From Deinococcus sedimenti (GTDB taxonomy: Bacteria; Deinococcota; Deinococci; Deinococcales; Deinococcaceae): a DNA stretch of 64,000 nucleotides. The translations under genes and the position numbers were made by a program. The notes below the pieces were generated by a model. The model was not told where the DNA came from. It saw only the letters and a program-made list of their open reading frames with translations, and did no database searches. Positions 1 to 15,376 of the stretch are shown in pieces. Where the stretch lies: the NCBI RefSeq assembly GCF_014648135.1, contig NZ_BMQN01000006.1, positions 1 through 64,000 on the forward strand, written 5' to 3'. Every line of letters starts with the position of its first letter. The stretch's first letter is position 1.

Positions 1-64
1 CGACGTGACCGATGGTGCCCACGTTCACGTGGGGCTTCGTGCGCTCGAACGTTCCTTTAGCCAT
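1..64 (-). CDS. tuf: Elongation factor Tu, N-terminal fragment (window edge)
   Basis: Only the first 21 codons are inside the window; they read [14 protein letters not shown] followed by VGTIGHV, the conserved EF-Tu N-terminus running into the P-loop. EF-Tu delivers aminoacyl-tRNA to the ribosome as a GTPase. The ATG is preceded by a good Shine-Dalgarno (GGAGGGAG at about 70-77). It is the last gene of the str region, downstream of fusA, but a membrane-protein gene and two terminators separate it from fusA, so it probably relies on its own promoter near 289-317. Confidence 0.95.
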
Positions 65-288
65 GTTCTTACTCCCTCCAAGAGGTGGATCTGCACGCAA
101 AAGCGGCCCTTTGATCGGGGCTCCCCCGCGCATGTCGCAGGGTTCTGATGGTGCTGAACCACATTGGGTTGATTCTCGCCAGGGTAGTGTCCCACCGTGC
201 TGGCCACGCTACGCCGCCTCTGTGTTCCGCTCCGGCGGCAGGTGAAGCCGCGGGGCAGAGCCGTGAGTCCACGGCGTACCGAAGAAGT

Positions 289-317
289 ATGTTACAGGAT
301 CACCTATCAAAGGGCAA
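289..317 (-). promoter_or_regulatory. Probable sigma-A promoter of tuf
   Basis: On the minus strand TTGCCC (312-317) and TAACAT (289-294) are separated by exactly 17 bases. The implied leader before tuf is a little over 200 nt. No gene lies in 65-429: it holds this promoter, the tuf leader with its Shine-Dalgarno, and the terminator at 374-416. Confidence 0.6.
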
Positions 318-373
318 GTGGGAAGAACGAGCCTGGCCGGAGCGGGAACTGCCCGCCCAGCGGCAGAACGTGC

Positions 374-416
374 AAAAAGCGGCGCGGTCTGTCACATGCT
401 GCGTGACAGACCGCGC
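374..416 (-). terminator. Rho-independent terminator after the 430-858 gene
   Basis: A perfect 14-bp inverted repeat (382-395 with 403-416, 7-base loop) is followed on the minus strand by GC and then five T (374-378). It lies just beyond the stop codon of the small membrane-protein gene and would isolate tuf from it. Confidence 0.9.
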
Positions 417-429
417 GCCCTGAGGCGAC

Positions 430-858
430 TCAGCGGCGCGTGTACGCCACCACCTGTTTGTCGAAGGCACCGATCAGCATGATCACGCCCAACACCGTGA
501 ACAGCGGCGGGATCAGCAGACTGAACACCCCGAGAACCATGCTCGATACGCGTCCCCAGTTGCGCCCTTCCAGCACCGCGCGCCGGGTGTAATACACCCA
601 CAGGATCTGGAACATGGTCAGCACGAACGAGATCCACAGCGCCGCCTGGATCTGCGCGGGGGTCACGGTCAGTTCGGGAATACCCATCTGCCGGACCATC
701 TCGGTGGTCGTCTCGGTCAGGGTCGGTCCGGCGAACGGCAGGAACAGCAGGGTGATCGCCGAATAGACCAAGTTGATCATGAGCGGCACGGTCAGGAAAC
801 CGATCCGGGGTGGCAGCGGCCCGCTCGGGGCGGCGGGGTTGGGGGTGGGCACCGTCAT
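430..858 (-). CDS. Small multi-pass membrane protein, function unknown
   Basis: 142 residues with a Pro-rich N-terminus followed by about three hydrophobic segments (roughly residues 22-45, 72-90 and 106-130). I do not recognise the family. The ATG has no Shine-Dalgarno; TAAGCT (865-870) lies six bases before it, the arrangement of a leaderless promoter. It has its own terminator (374-416) and sits after the fusA terminator (901-929), so it is an independent unit inserted between fusA and tuf, genes that are adjacent in many bacteria. A role in translation is not implied by position alone. Confidence 0.75.
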   Translation of the reverse strand: MTVPTPNPAAPSGPLPPRIGFLTVPLMINLVYSAITLLFLPFAGPTLTETTTEMVRQMGIPELTVTPAQIQAALWISFVLTMFQILWVYYTRRAVLEGRNWGRVSSMVLGVFSLLIPPLFTVLGVIMLIGAFDKQVVAYTRR

Positions 859-900
859 GCACGCAGCTTAGCGCGGCCCTCCCCGATCCTGCCTGAAGCG

Positions 901-929
901 AAAAAAGAGGAAGCCCCACTGCGGGGGCT
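901..929 (-). terminator. Rho-independent terminator of the str operon after fusA
   Basis: On the minus strand a short G/C stem (912-917 with 924-929) is followed by CCTC and six T (901-906). It lies 37 bases after the fusA stop. Confidence 0.85.
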
Positions 930-965
930 CCCTCCGGCGTCACCCCGGAGCGGGGCGAGGCGGGT

Positions 966-3059
<2,094 letters not shown>

Positions 3060-3078
3060 AAGACTCCCTATTGTGGTG

Positions 3079-3308
3079 GGTGACGTGTCTCGTCACCGTC
3101 AGATGCGCTGGATTTCGCTTCACGCGACATGGACGGCAGGGCGAACCTACCGTCCGGTGATCGCGGCTTGCCGGGTGTATCCGGGCCGCACCGTTCATTC
3201 CATTCCGCCGCCAGTCGGACAATGCACCGACTGGCGGCTTCACTTCACGAACGGTGCGGTCGTCCCTGCTCGCTCCGCTCGGGTTGGGTGGCCCCTGGGG
3301 GGCCACCC
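3079..3308. repeat. Cluster of strong inverted repeats between rpsG and fusA
   Basis: Four perfect stems occupy this gap: 3079-3085/3091-3097 (7 bp, near the fusA start); a nested pair with outer arms 3186-3196/3249-3259 (11 bp) and inner arms 3208-3218/3227-3237 (11 bp, 8-base loop); and 3286-3295/3299-3308 (10 bp, 3-base loop) directly after the rpsG stop. None is followed by a T-run on the minus strand, so they look like mRNA structures, processing sites or a small repeat element rather than plain terminators. The tract CTCGCTCCGCTCGGG inside resembles part of the repeat elements near 52.7 and 53.2 kb. Confidence 0.8.
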
Positions 3309-3316
3309 ACCGGGGA

Positions 3317-3787
<471 letters not shown>

Positions 3788-3923
3788 GGTTGACTCCCTT
3801 GAGGCTCGGTCCCCACGCGTGGTGGGGTGAGCGCGCGCACTTCAGGCGCGAATATGCTGCTTCATTGGCATCACCCCTGTGGGGGATGGGTTCGGGCGTG
3901 CACCGGGGTCCGGCGCGGCGGCC

Positions 3924-4325
<402 letters not shown>

Positions 4326-4539
4326 GGGAAATCACTCCTCATCTGGTTCGGCCGCAGCGCACCTGTCTGGTGGCGCGGGCCGGGGGGCGGGTGGCCACCC
4401 ACGCGTACGGGGCGGCACTGGGTTGACTCGTGCGGGCTTGGAGGTGATCACGCACCACACTAGGCTGCGTGCGCCGGTGGTGGCATGCCGAAAAACCCCC
4501 CTGGTGCAACCCGGTACCGGGGCAGTTTTCAACCTTGAA

Positions 4540-4569
4540 AGCATACGCCTTCCCGACAGGCTAGTGCAA
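4540..4569 (-). promoter_or_regulatory. Probable str operon promoter
   Basis: Minus strand: TTGCAC (4564-4569), 18-base spacer, TATGCT (4540-4545). It gives a leader of about 200 nt before rpsL. The leader contains the palindrome CCCGGTACCGGG and, further on, a G-run followed by five T near 4492-4501, which could act as an attenuator, though the stem is not convincing. Confidence 0.65.
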
Positions 4570-4615
4570 GCGGGGCGTGAAGCGCCGGGAGTAGCGCGCC
4601 GCGTGAGGGGCGTGC

Positions 4616-4621
4616 TATGCT
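4616..4621 (+). promoter_or_regulatory. Likely -10 box of tRNA-Ser
   Basis: TATGCT lies about 30 bases upstream of the mature tRNA 5' end. No clear -35 is visible. It diverges from the str promoter. Confidence 0.4.
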
Positions 4622-4650
4622 CCCCGTCGCCCGTTCAGGCGATCATCAGG

Positions 4651-4744
<94 letters not shown>

Positions 4745-4752
4745 ACGGAATG

Positions 4753-4780
4753 CCCCCAGGTCAAGTGCCTGGGGGTTCTT
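4753..4780 (+). terminator. Terminator of tRNA-Ser
   Basis: An 8-bp perfect stem (4753-4760 with 4768-4775) is followed by TTCTT. It begins ten bases after the tRNA CCA. Confidence 0.75.
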
Positions 4781-4792
4781 CATTGCCTCCGT

Positions 4793-5224
4793 TCATTGCG
4801 GTCGCAGGCCACGCCAGTGTTGCAGGAGCGCCGCCTCCCGCGCGGCGTGCAGGACCGCCCCGTGGGCCTCGCGCTGCGCGGCGGGCGTGAGGGGCAGGTA
4901 CAGCGCGTCATACAGCGCCTGCCCGGCGCGGGCGAGGTTCACGAGTTCATCCCGCCACGCCTGCGCGCCCGGCGGCTGCCAACCCTGCGGGTCGGTCGGG
5001 TCGCTGAGGAGCGCGTGCGGGTCGGCGAGGCGCAGCGCGGTGAGTTCCAGCGCGTGCCGCAGCGCCATAACCCGCCCGGCCAGGCCAGGGGCGGCGCGCA
5101 GGTCGTCCAGGGTCAGGGCGTGCGCGGCGCGCAGCAGGCCGTCGCCGGGCGCACTGAACAGGCCCGACAGGCCGTCCGGGCCGTACAGCACCTCACGCAG
5201 GGTTTCACGCAGCAGATCCGACAT
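4793..5224 (-). CDS. Hypothetical helical protein (possibly DinB-like)
   Basis: 143 residues from MSDLLRETLREVL, almost entirely predicted helix, with segments such as LRHALELTALRL and WRDELVNLARAGQALYDAL that recall four-helix DinB/YfiT-like bundles; no metal-binding histidine triad can be picked out, so this is only a resemblance. The reading frame is open far upstream but an earlier start (MSEAYAR, 5287) would crowd the divergent gene at 5303, so I use the start at 5224. Divergent from the acetyltransferase. Confidence 0.6.
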   Translation of the reverse strand: MSDLLRETLREVLYGPDGLSGLFSAPGDGLLRAAHALTLDDLRAAPGLAGRVMALRHALELTALRLADPHALLSDPTDPQGWQPPGAQAWRDELVNLARAGQALYDALYLPLTPAAQREAHGAVLHAAREAALLQHWRGLRPQ

Positions 5225-5302
5225 CGCCGCCCAGTACGCGCCCTGGCCGATGCACGTTCCCGGCCAGCGCGCGTACGCTTCGGACATGCAGCGGGGAACA
5301 GC

Positions 5303-6109
5303 ATGAGTGAGGCCGAGATCATCGCCCGGACGGACACGCCGCGCACCCGCGCGACCCTGGCGGGCGACCTGCGCCGCCTGGGCGTGCAGCCGGGCGACAC
5401 GCTGATCGTGCACGCCAGCCTCAGCAGCCTGGGCTGGGTGGCGGGCGGCGCGGCAGCTATCGTGCAGGCGCTTCAGGACGTGGTCGGGCCGCAGGGCACG
5501 CTGGTCGTGCCGACGTTCACGCTGAACCTGACCGACCCGGCCGGGTGGGGCCGGACGAGGGTGCCCGAGGCGTGGTGGCCGGTCATCCGGGCCGAGTTGC
5601 CCGCCTTCGATCCGGCGGTGACGCCCAGCCGGGGCATGGGCCGCGTCGTGGAGACGCTGCGGACCTGGCCGGGCGCGCGGCGCAGCGACCACCCGCACAG
5701 CTCGTTCGCCGCGTGGGGCCGCCACGCCGAGGACGTCACGGCGGATCACCCGCTAACGTTCTCGCTGGGCGAGGGCTCACCCCTGGCGCGCGTGTACGAC
5801 CTGAACGGCCGGGTGCTGCTGCTGGGCACCGAGGTGAACACCAGCCTTCACCTCGCTGAGGTGCGGGCCGGGCAGCGGCCCACCGTGCCCTTCAGCGGGC
5901 CGGTCACGGTCGGGGGCGAGCGGCGCTGGCTGACCTTCGACGAGGCGGACTACCACGAGCAGGCCTTTCCGCCCGTCAAGGCGGCGTTCGAGGCGACCGG
6001 CGCGGTCACCGTGGGTGTGGTGGGTTCCGCGACCGCGAAGCTGATGTCGCAGCGCGCCTTGGTGGACTTCGCCACGGGGTACTGGCGCGAGGGGGGCAGT
6101 GGGAGGTAG
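5303..6109 (+). CDS. AAC(3)-family aminoglycoside N-acetyltransferase-like protein
   Basis: 268 residues. The N-terminal HASLSSLGWVAGG and GTLVVPTFT, and the later RSDHPHSSFAAWG, are the signature blocks of the AAC(3)/YokD acetyl-CoA-dependent N-acetyltransferases. The family includes true aminoglycoside 3-N-acetyltransferases and many chromosomal members of unknown substrate. A chromosomal housekeeping context with no mobile elements argues for the latter, so resistance should not be assumed. The ATG is preceded by GGGGAAC; upstream frame is open but the divergent gene limits the start. Confidence 0.85.
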   Translation: MSEAEIIARTDTPRTRATLAGDLRRLGVQPGDTLIVHASLSSLGWVAGGAAAIVQALQDVVGPQGTLVVPTFTLNLTDPAGWGRTRVPEAWWPVIRAELPAFDPAVTPSRGMGRVVETLRTWPGARRSDHPHSSFAAWGRHAEDVTADHPLTFSLGEGSPLARVYDLNGRVLLLGTEVNTSLHLAEVRAGQRPTVPFSGPVTVGGERRWLTFDEADYHEQAFPPVKAAFEATGAVTVGVVGSATAKLMSQRALVDFATGYWREGGSGR

Positions 6110-6261
6110 GCCGTGGGGTCGTTTCCATCCCCTATCAACCATCAACCATCTCCCCCTACGTCAGGTGGCCGATGCGCCCCCTATCGCCTGCCGGGTACCC
6201 TGGGGGCACGATGATCAAGATCTTCAAGTGAACCCACACGTTTGCCCGTGACCTGCGGCGG

Positions 6262-6267
6262 TAACAT
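6262..6267 (+). promoter_or_regulatory. Leaderless-type -10 box before the hflX upstream ORF
   Basis: TAACAT ends seven bases before the ATG at 6275, the spacing expected when transcription starts at the start codon. TTGCCC lies 14 bases upstream, too close for a standard -35. Confidence 0.45.
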
Positions 6268-6274
6268 GACGTCA

Positions 6275-6424
6275 ATGCAGGCATGGCCGCGCCCCCAGTT
6301 CCAGCGTGAAAGCTGGGCGGGGCTGCTGACGGCCCGGCAGTGTGCCCTTCATCCCCTCTCCCCTGTCCGGCCGCCTGCGCGGCGGGTGGGGCTCGTATTC
6401 AAGGAAGTGACCAGCTATCGATAA
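6275..6424 (+). CDS. Candidate leader ORF of hflX
   Basis: A 49-codon ORF begins MQAWPRPQFQRES, contains several Arg and Pro residues, and ends with TAA (6422-6424), one base before the GTG start of hflX. It has a leaderless-type -10 box and no Shine-Dalgarno. The juxtaposed stop and start suggests termination-reinitiation coupling. The peptide resembles nothing I know. The rest of the 6110-6425 gap has a seven-codon mini-ORF at 6210-6230 (MIKIFK) and no other gene. Confidence 0.45.
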   Translation: MQAWPRPQFQRESWAGLLTARQCALHPLSPVRPPARRVGLVFKEVTSYR

Positions 6425-6425
6425 A

Positions 6426-8135
<1,710 letters not shown>

Positions 8136-8150
8136 CGCACCGGTTCAGCA

Positions 8151-8191
8151 GAGGGGGTGGGCGTCGTGGGGCGTCCACCCTCTCCCCTTTT
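8151..8191 (+). terminator. Terminator of hflX
   Basis: GAGGGGGTGGGCG pairs with CGTCCACCCTCTC (about 13 bp with G-T pairs), followed by CCC and TTTT at 8188-8191. It also argues against a start at 8192 for the next gene. Confidence 0.8.
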
Positions 8192-8212
8192 GTGTGGACG
8201 CGCGGCGCAGCT

Positions 8213-9166
8213 ATGAGCGGCACACTGCGCCGTGTGCGTGCCCACCTGCCTGCCCTGCCGACCCTGACGCTGACCCTCGTGGCGCTCGGCTGGGCGCTGG
8301 GCGAGCTGATCGGCGAGCGGACGCTGCCCACGCTGCTGCTCGCGTACGCGCCGCCGCTGGTGTGGGTCCTGCTGTGCCTGCCCGCGCTGGCCTGGGCAGC
8401 GTGGCGTCGCCGGGGCCGGGGCATGGCGCTCGCGGCACTGCTGCTGGCTGCCTGGGGCGCAGGTCTCCTGCACTGGCGGCCCCAGCAGTCGAGCACGCTG
8501 CGGATCGTGACCTTCAACGTGCTGGGCGGCGCACGCACCACCCCAACTGAACTGGGTTCAGCCCTGCACACCCTGAACGCCGACGTGATCCTCCTGCAGG
8601 AAGCCCGCTTCCACGACCCCACCTTTGAGGCCCGGCTGCGCGCGACCCTTCCCGCCTACCGCGCCGTGCGGGCGCAGGAGGTCATGACCCTGACCCGACT
8701 GCCGCTGCTGGAGAGCCGCTCGGAACCGCTGCCCGGCAACCGCCGTGAACTGCTGATCACGCGCCTGGACTGGCAGGGGCAGGCGCTGACGGTCGTGAAC
8801 GCGCACCTGGGCACCGTGCAGGTCAGTTCCGTCCTGAACGGCGATCTGGCGCGGGTGCGGCGCACGCGGGACGCCCGCAGCGCCCAGGTCCAGCTCCTGC
8901 GGGGCGTCGCGGCGCGCACGCCGGGGCGACTGCTGCTGGGCGGCGACCTGAACACCCCGCCGCGCGGACCGGCGTACAGCGACCTGCGGGCCGCGTTCGG
9001 CCCGGACGCCCACGACCTCGCCGGGCGCGGACCGGGCTGGACCTTCCCCTCACTGCACCTGCGCATCGACCACCTGCTGGGCCGGGAACTCACGCCCACG
9101 CGGACGCAGGTCCTGCCGTGGACGCTCAGCGACCACCGCCCGCTGCTGGTCGAGTACCGACCCTGA
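8213..9166 (+). CDS. Membrane-anchored endonuclease/exonuclease/phosphatase-fold protein
   Basis: 317 residues. Three hydrophobic segments (about residues 11-90) anchor a C-terminal EEP domain. The catalytic series is visible: VTFNVLGG, ILLQEARF, VVNAHLG, LLGGDLNTPP (GDxN) and SDHRPLLVEY (SDH). The EEP fold cleaves phosphodiester or phosphomonoester bonds in nucleic acids or lipids; membrane-tethered bacterial members are mostly uncharacterised, so substrate is open. The ATG at 8213 is preferred over GTG 8192, which abuts the hflX terminator. Confidence 0.85.
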   Translation: MSGTLRRVRAHLPALPTLTLTLVALGWALGELIGERTLPTLLLAYAPPLVWVLLCLPALAWAAWRRRGRGMALAALLLAAWGAGLLHWRPQQSSTLRIVTFNVLGGARTTPTELGSALHTLNADVILLQEARFHDPTFEARLRATLPAYRAVRAQEVMTLTRLPLLESRSEPLPGNRRELLITRLDWQGQALTVVNAHLGTVQVSSVLNGDLARVRRTRDARSAQVQLLRGVAARTPGRLLLGGDLNTPPRGPAYSDLRAAFGPDAHDLAGRGPGWTFPSLHLRIDHLLGRELTPTRTQVLPWTLSDHRPLLVEYRP

Positions 9167-9246
9167 AGTCCGCTTCATGCACCTCGGGGGTTGATGGCAT
9201 CCACGCGCGGCAGACTGACAGTCATTCCCACTCAGGAGGTGCCCCG

Positions 9247-9453
9247 ATGACTGGACCGTACGACCGTCCGCCCGCCCCCGCATCCGAACCCACCGACGTG
9301 CCCACCCCGATGCCCGAGCAGATGCCCGGCGCGGGCGACAGCGGCCCCGTGATGGACCCACCGGTGAACCCCGACACGCCCGGCCTGCCCGAGCCGCACC
9401 CCACGCCGAACCCGGACACGCCCGGCATGCCCGAACCGATGCCCGCGATGTAG
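9247..9453 (+). CDS. Small proline-rich repeat peptide
   Basis: 68 residues, about one third Pro, with two copies of NPDTPG(L/M)PEP and many Met/Glu. A perfect AGGAGGT Shine-Dalgarno (9234-9240) six bases before the ATG makes it a confident gene despite low complexity. No signal peptide, membrane segment or recognised family; probably intrinsically disordered. It has its own strong terminator. I do not know its function. Confidence 0.75.
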   Translation: MTGPYDRPPAPASEPTDVPTPMPEQMPGAGDSGPVMDPPVNPDTPGLPEPHPTPNPDTPGMPEPMPAM

Positions 9454-9472
9454 AGGGGGCCTGAGAGTCCGG

Positions 9473-9527
9473 GGGTCGAAGAGTCTAGGGAGATGAATCC
9501 CTTGGACACTTCGACCCTCGACCTTTT
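9473..9527 (+). terminator. Long hairpin terminator of the Pro-rich peptide gene
   Basis: GGGTCGAAG (9473-9481) pairs with CTTCGACCC (9509-9517), with further inner pairing (AGGGA/TCCCT), then TCGACC and TTTT. The next gene converges on it. Confidence 0.75.
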
Positions 9528-9533
9528 GACCCG

Positions 9534-10223
9534 TCAGAGGGTGTGACCGTCCTCCCTGAGCCACGCGCGTTTCGTCTGCCAGTCGGGCATGAGGCGGGTG
9601 ACGTGCGCCCAGTAGCGCGGAGAGTGGTTGAGTTCGAGGAGGTGCGCGGCCTCGTGCAGCGCGACGTAGTGCAGGATCTCGCTGGGGGCGCGGCTGAGTT
9701 TCCAGTGGAGGCGGATAACGCCGTCGGCGGAGCAGCTGCCCCAGCGGGTGCGGGTGTCGCTGACGTGCACGGCACTCAGGCGGTCAGCGGCGCCGAGTCG
9801 CGCGGCGTACTCCTGCACCAGTTCGCGGTAAGGGGCGGCGCAGGCGCGGCGGGTCCAGGCGGTCAGGTGCGCCTCGGCGTTCTGCACGGGCAGGTGCAGG
9901 GTGTCCCCGCTGCGGTCCGGGCGGGTGCGGGTCGCGTCCAGGTGCAGGGTCAGGTCCTGCCCCAGGAACGGGACGCGCTGTCCGGTCTGCGCGTCGGGGC
10001 GCTGCGGTGGGCGCGCGGCGTACCCGGCGAGGTGCCCGGCGACCCAGTCGCGGCGGGCGTCGAGAATGTCGCGCAGTTGCGCCAGCGGAACGCGGGTCGG
10101 GGCGTACAGGGTCACGGCGCCCGGCGTGACCTGCACGGCGACCGTGCGCCGCCGCGCGCTGCGTCTGATCTGCACGGGTACGCCCGCGACCTCCCATCCC
10201 GTCATGTCCCCAGGAAAGCGCAT
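9534..10223 (-). CDS. YgjP-type (M48-like) zinc metallopeptidase
   Basis: 229 residues. The C-terminal half has DTRTRWGSCS and HEAAHLLELNHSPRYW, the HExxH zinc site and flanking motifs of the YgjP/WLM-related DUF45 family, usually annotated as a metal-dependent hydrolase. Early residues (IRRSARRRTVAVQV) match the family's N-terminal beta segment. Substrate unknown. Starts at 10223; an internal ATG at 10205 (MTGWEV), preceded by GGGGAC, is a possible alternative. Confidence 0.88.
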   Translation of the reverse strand: MRFPGDMTGWEVAGVPVQIRRSARRRTVAVQVTPGAVTLYAPTRVPLAQLRDILDARRDWVAGHLAGYAARPPQRPDAQTGQRVPFLGQDLTLHLDATRTRPDRSGDTLHLPVQNAEAHLTAWTRRACAAPYRELVQEYAARLGAADRLSAVHVSDTRTRWGSCSADGVIRLHWKLSRAPSEILHYVALHEAAHLLELNHSPRYWAHVTRLMPDWQTKRAWLREDGHTL

Positions 10224-10262
10224 GGGGCGTCAGCGTGTGGTGAGCGCCGTCACGCAGCAACG

Positions 10263-10337
10263 TGATCACACAGTAGCGGGATCACACAGCAGCGGGAGCG
10301 GGGCGCGGCCGGGTCTCCCCCACCGCGCCCCGCTCCC
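10263..10337 (-). terminator. Strong hairpin after the YpfJ-type gene, with a tandem 16-mer
   Basis: A perfect 15-bp inverted repeat (10294-10308 with 10323-10337) lies just past the stop of the 10347 gene but has no T-run. Beside it, GATCACACAGYAGCGG is repeated twice in tandem (10264-10295). Likely a terminator or mRNA-stabilising structure. Confidence 0.55.
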
Positions 10338-10346
10338 CTGTCTGCG

Positions 10347-11204
10347 TTACAGCTGGTTGTAGTTCACGTTGAAGGTGTCGCAGCTGTTGGGGTTGCCGCT
10401 CTTGAAGCCGGTCATGAACCACTTGACGCGCTGCGCGGCGCTGCCGTGCGTGAAGGAGTCCGGGGCGACGTACCCCTGCCCCTGCCGCTGGAGGTTGTCG
10501 TCGCCGATGGCCTCGGCGGTCGCGACGGCTTCCTGCACGTCCGCCTGGGTGATGTTGGCGTCCTGCTGCGTCTTGTTGCCCCACACCCCGGCGAAGCAGT
10601 CGGCCTGGAGTTCCAGTCGGACGCTGTAGCTGTTCGCCTCGGCCTCGGTGCGGGCGCTGCGCTGCTTGCGGTCCACCTGATCGCTGATGCCCAGTTCGTC
10701 CTGGACGTGGTGGCCGACCTCGTGGGCGATCACGTAGGCGTAGGCGAAGTCGCCGCCGCCGCCCAGCTGGCGGTCCATCTGCGTGAAGAAACTGGTGTCC
10801 AGATAGATTTTCTGGTCGGCGGGGCAGTAGAACGGGCCGACGGCACTATTGGCCTGACCGCAGCCGGACTGGGTGCCCCGCGTGTACAGCACGAGGCGCG
10901 GTTCGGTGTACGTCCGACCGGCCTGCTTGAAGATGCTGCCCCAGACCTGATCGGTGCTGCCCAGGACCCTGTCGACGAACTGATAGGCCTCGTCGTTCTG
11001 GGTGGTCTGTGTGGACTGGCTCTGCTGGGTGGGCTGGCTACTGCCCCCACCGAGGATCGCTCCAGGGTCTATGCCGAAGAACATGGCGATCAGCGCGATG
11101 ATCAGGCCGCCCACGCCCCCCACTGCGATGCCCCCGCCGGGCAGTCCACCGGCTCCACGACGATCCTCGACGTTCCCACTGCCGGGAAGATTCTTCCAGT
11201 CCAT
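10347..11204 (-). CDS. ypfJ: Neutral zinc metallopeptidase, YpfJ family
   Basis: 285 residues: a cytoplasmic N-terminus ending near [11 protein letters not shown], one membrane segment (about residues 25-45), a Ser/Thr/Gln-rich linker, then the peptidase domain with [12 protein letters not shown] (HExxH), ELQADCFAG providing the downstream acidic ligand and [15 protein letters not shown]. The order and length match the YpfJ/neutral zinc metallopeptidase family (PF04228), whose substrates are unknown. ATG 11204 is preceded by GGGGCAGG. Confidence 0.92.
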   Translation of the reverse strand: MDWKNLPGSGNVEDRRGAGGLPGGGIAVGGVGGLIIALIAMFFGIDPGAILGGGSSQPTQQSQSTQTTQNDEAYQFVDRVLGSTDQVWGSIFKQAGRTYTEPRLVLYTRGTQSGCGQANSAVGPFYCPADQKIYLDTSFFTQMDRQLGGGGDFAYAYVIAHEVGHHVQDELGISDQVDRKQRSARTEAEANSYSVRLELQADCFAGVWGNKTQQDANITQADVQEAVATAEAIGDDNLQRQGQGYVAPDSFTHGSAAQRVKWFMTGFKSGNPNSCDTFNVNYNQL

Positions 11205-11346
11205 ATCCTGCCCCTTTGACGCTCCTTGAATTCAGTGGAGGTGGCGGGGCGTGCGCCCACGGTCGTCCGCTGTTGGTGTCGTCATTGTAGGAAGGGGCGC
11301 GTGCTGGACGCCTGACCTGACCTTTAGGCTTTGTAGTGGAGTTGCT

Positions 11347-11654
11347 TCAGGTCAGGCGTCGCAGGTACGTCTCGCCGCGCGGGGTCAGGCGCAGGAGGTG
11401 CAGGGCAGGTTCGGCGCTGTCGGCGTTACGGCACATGCTTTTCAGGGCGCAGGGGCCGCAGGCGCAGCCGTCCTGCTGCGGCGTGGCGTCCTGCACGTAC
11501 CCGCCGCTCTGGAGGGTGCGCAGCATACCGCTCAGGGCGCCGGGGGTACTGCCGAGCGCGCGGGCGAGTTCGTCCGGAGTGCGCGGCTGGATGCCGATGG
11601 CGTGCAGCAGCGCGCCCAGGGGGCTGGCAGGCGGGCTGGATGGTGGCCGGGCGG

Positions 11655-11658
<4 letters not shown>
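11347..11658 (-). CDS. FeoC-like winged-helix protein with cysteine cluster
   Basis: 103 residues. An N-terminal winged-helix-like part ([34 protein letters not shown]) is followed by [12 protein letters not shown], a four-cysteine cluster like the Fe-S or redox-sensing motif of FeoC. The GTG start overlaps the feoB stop by four bases (GTGA), so it is the third cistron of feoABC. FeoC is thought to protect FeoB from proteolysis or act as an iron/redox sensor. The call rests on size, cysteines and position. Confidence 0.8.
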
Positions 11659-13873
<2,215 letters not shown>

Positions 13874-13877
<4 letters not shown>

Positions 13878-14104
13878 GCGCGCACCCGGATCAGGCGCAG
13901 GTCGTCGGCGCGCAGGGCCAACAGGGTCGCGCCGATGCGCAGTTCCACCGGGTCGCCCATGGGCGCGCGGCGGATCACGGTGACGGGCGCGCCGCGCACG
14001 AAGCCCAGTTCCATCAGGCGGCGGCGCAGCGGGTGGGCGGGGTCGAGGGGCACGACGTGCGCGGTCTGCCCGGGGGTCAGGGAGTCGAGGGGCACATCCG
14101 GCAT
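13874..14104 (-). CDS. feoA: Ferrous iron transport protein FeoA
   Basis: 76 residues with an SH3-like fold signature: [36 protein letters not shown]. FeoA is a small cytosolic partner that supports FeoB. The ATG at 14104 sits seven bases after TATACT, suggesting a leaderless message; a longer upstream reading would include non-conserved residues. First cistron of feoABC. Confidence 0.93.
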
Positions 14105-14143
14105 ATACCCGAGTATACAGATGGGGATTAATGGGAAGTAAAC
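14104..14143 (-). promoter_or_regulatory. feo promoter with overlapping palindrome
   Basis: On the minus strand TATACT is followed by CGGGTAT and the ATG of feoA. The -10 is one arm of the inverted repeat TATAC-TCGG-GTATA (about 14105-14118). TTTACT/TTACTT 18-19 bases upstream could be the -35. A repressor such as a DtxR/Fur-type iron regulator bound here would block initiation, but the repeat is not a recognisable consensus of either. Confidence 0.55.
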
Positions 14144-14151
14144 GCAGAGAA

Positions 14152-14180
14152 GCCGGTCCCACAGCAACGGGGGACCGGCC
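14152..14180. terminator. Hairpin between ddl and feoA
   Basis: GCCGGTCCC pairs with GGGACCGGC around an approximately 10-base loop. No T-run on either strand; it may end ddl transcription before the feo promoter. Confidence 0.4.
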
Positions 14181-14287
14181 GGACTCACAGCGGCTTGCAG
14201 GGCCACCCCAGGGCCGACCGCATACCCCAGGGGTACCTTCCACCGCTGCCGTTCTCAGATGCTCGCGCTGCGGCGCAGCTCTTCGAG

Positions 14288-14334
14288 TTCGCTCGATTCA
14301 GAGGATCTGAGGGACACCTTCACCCCCCTCTGAA
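14288..14334 (+). repeat. Small intergenic hairpin repeat, copy A
   Basis: TTCAGAGG (14297-14304) and CCTCTGAA (14327-14334) form an 8-bp stem. The 17 bases TTCGCTCGATTCAGAGG (14288-14304) recur exactly at 53242-53258. It lacks the conserved tail seen in the other copies. Confidence 0.7.
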
Positions 14335-14356
14335 TGCGGTGGTCAGTGCAGACCGC

Positions 14357-15376
<1,020 letters not shown>

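Noticed and set aside
5225..5749. N-terminal extension of the 4793-5224 gene
   Set aside because: It runs antisense through the AAC(3)-type gene, whose motifs are clear.
6210..6230. Seven-codon mini-ORF MIKIFK before hflX
   Set aside because: Short enough to arise by chance and upstream of the likely start of transcription; noted but not called.
8192..8212. GTG start for the EEP-fold protein
   Set aside because: It directly abuts the T-run of the hflX terminator; ATG 8213 is better.
13878..14243. Upstream extension of feoB
   Set aside because: It overlaps feoA in another frame; the GTGA overlap at 13874-13877 gives the coupled start.
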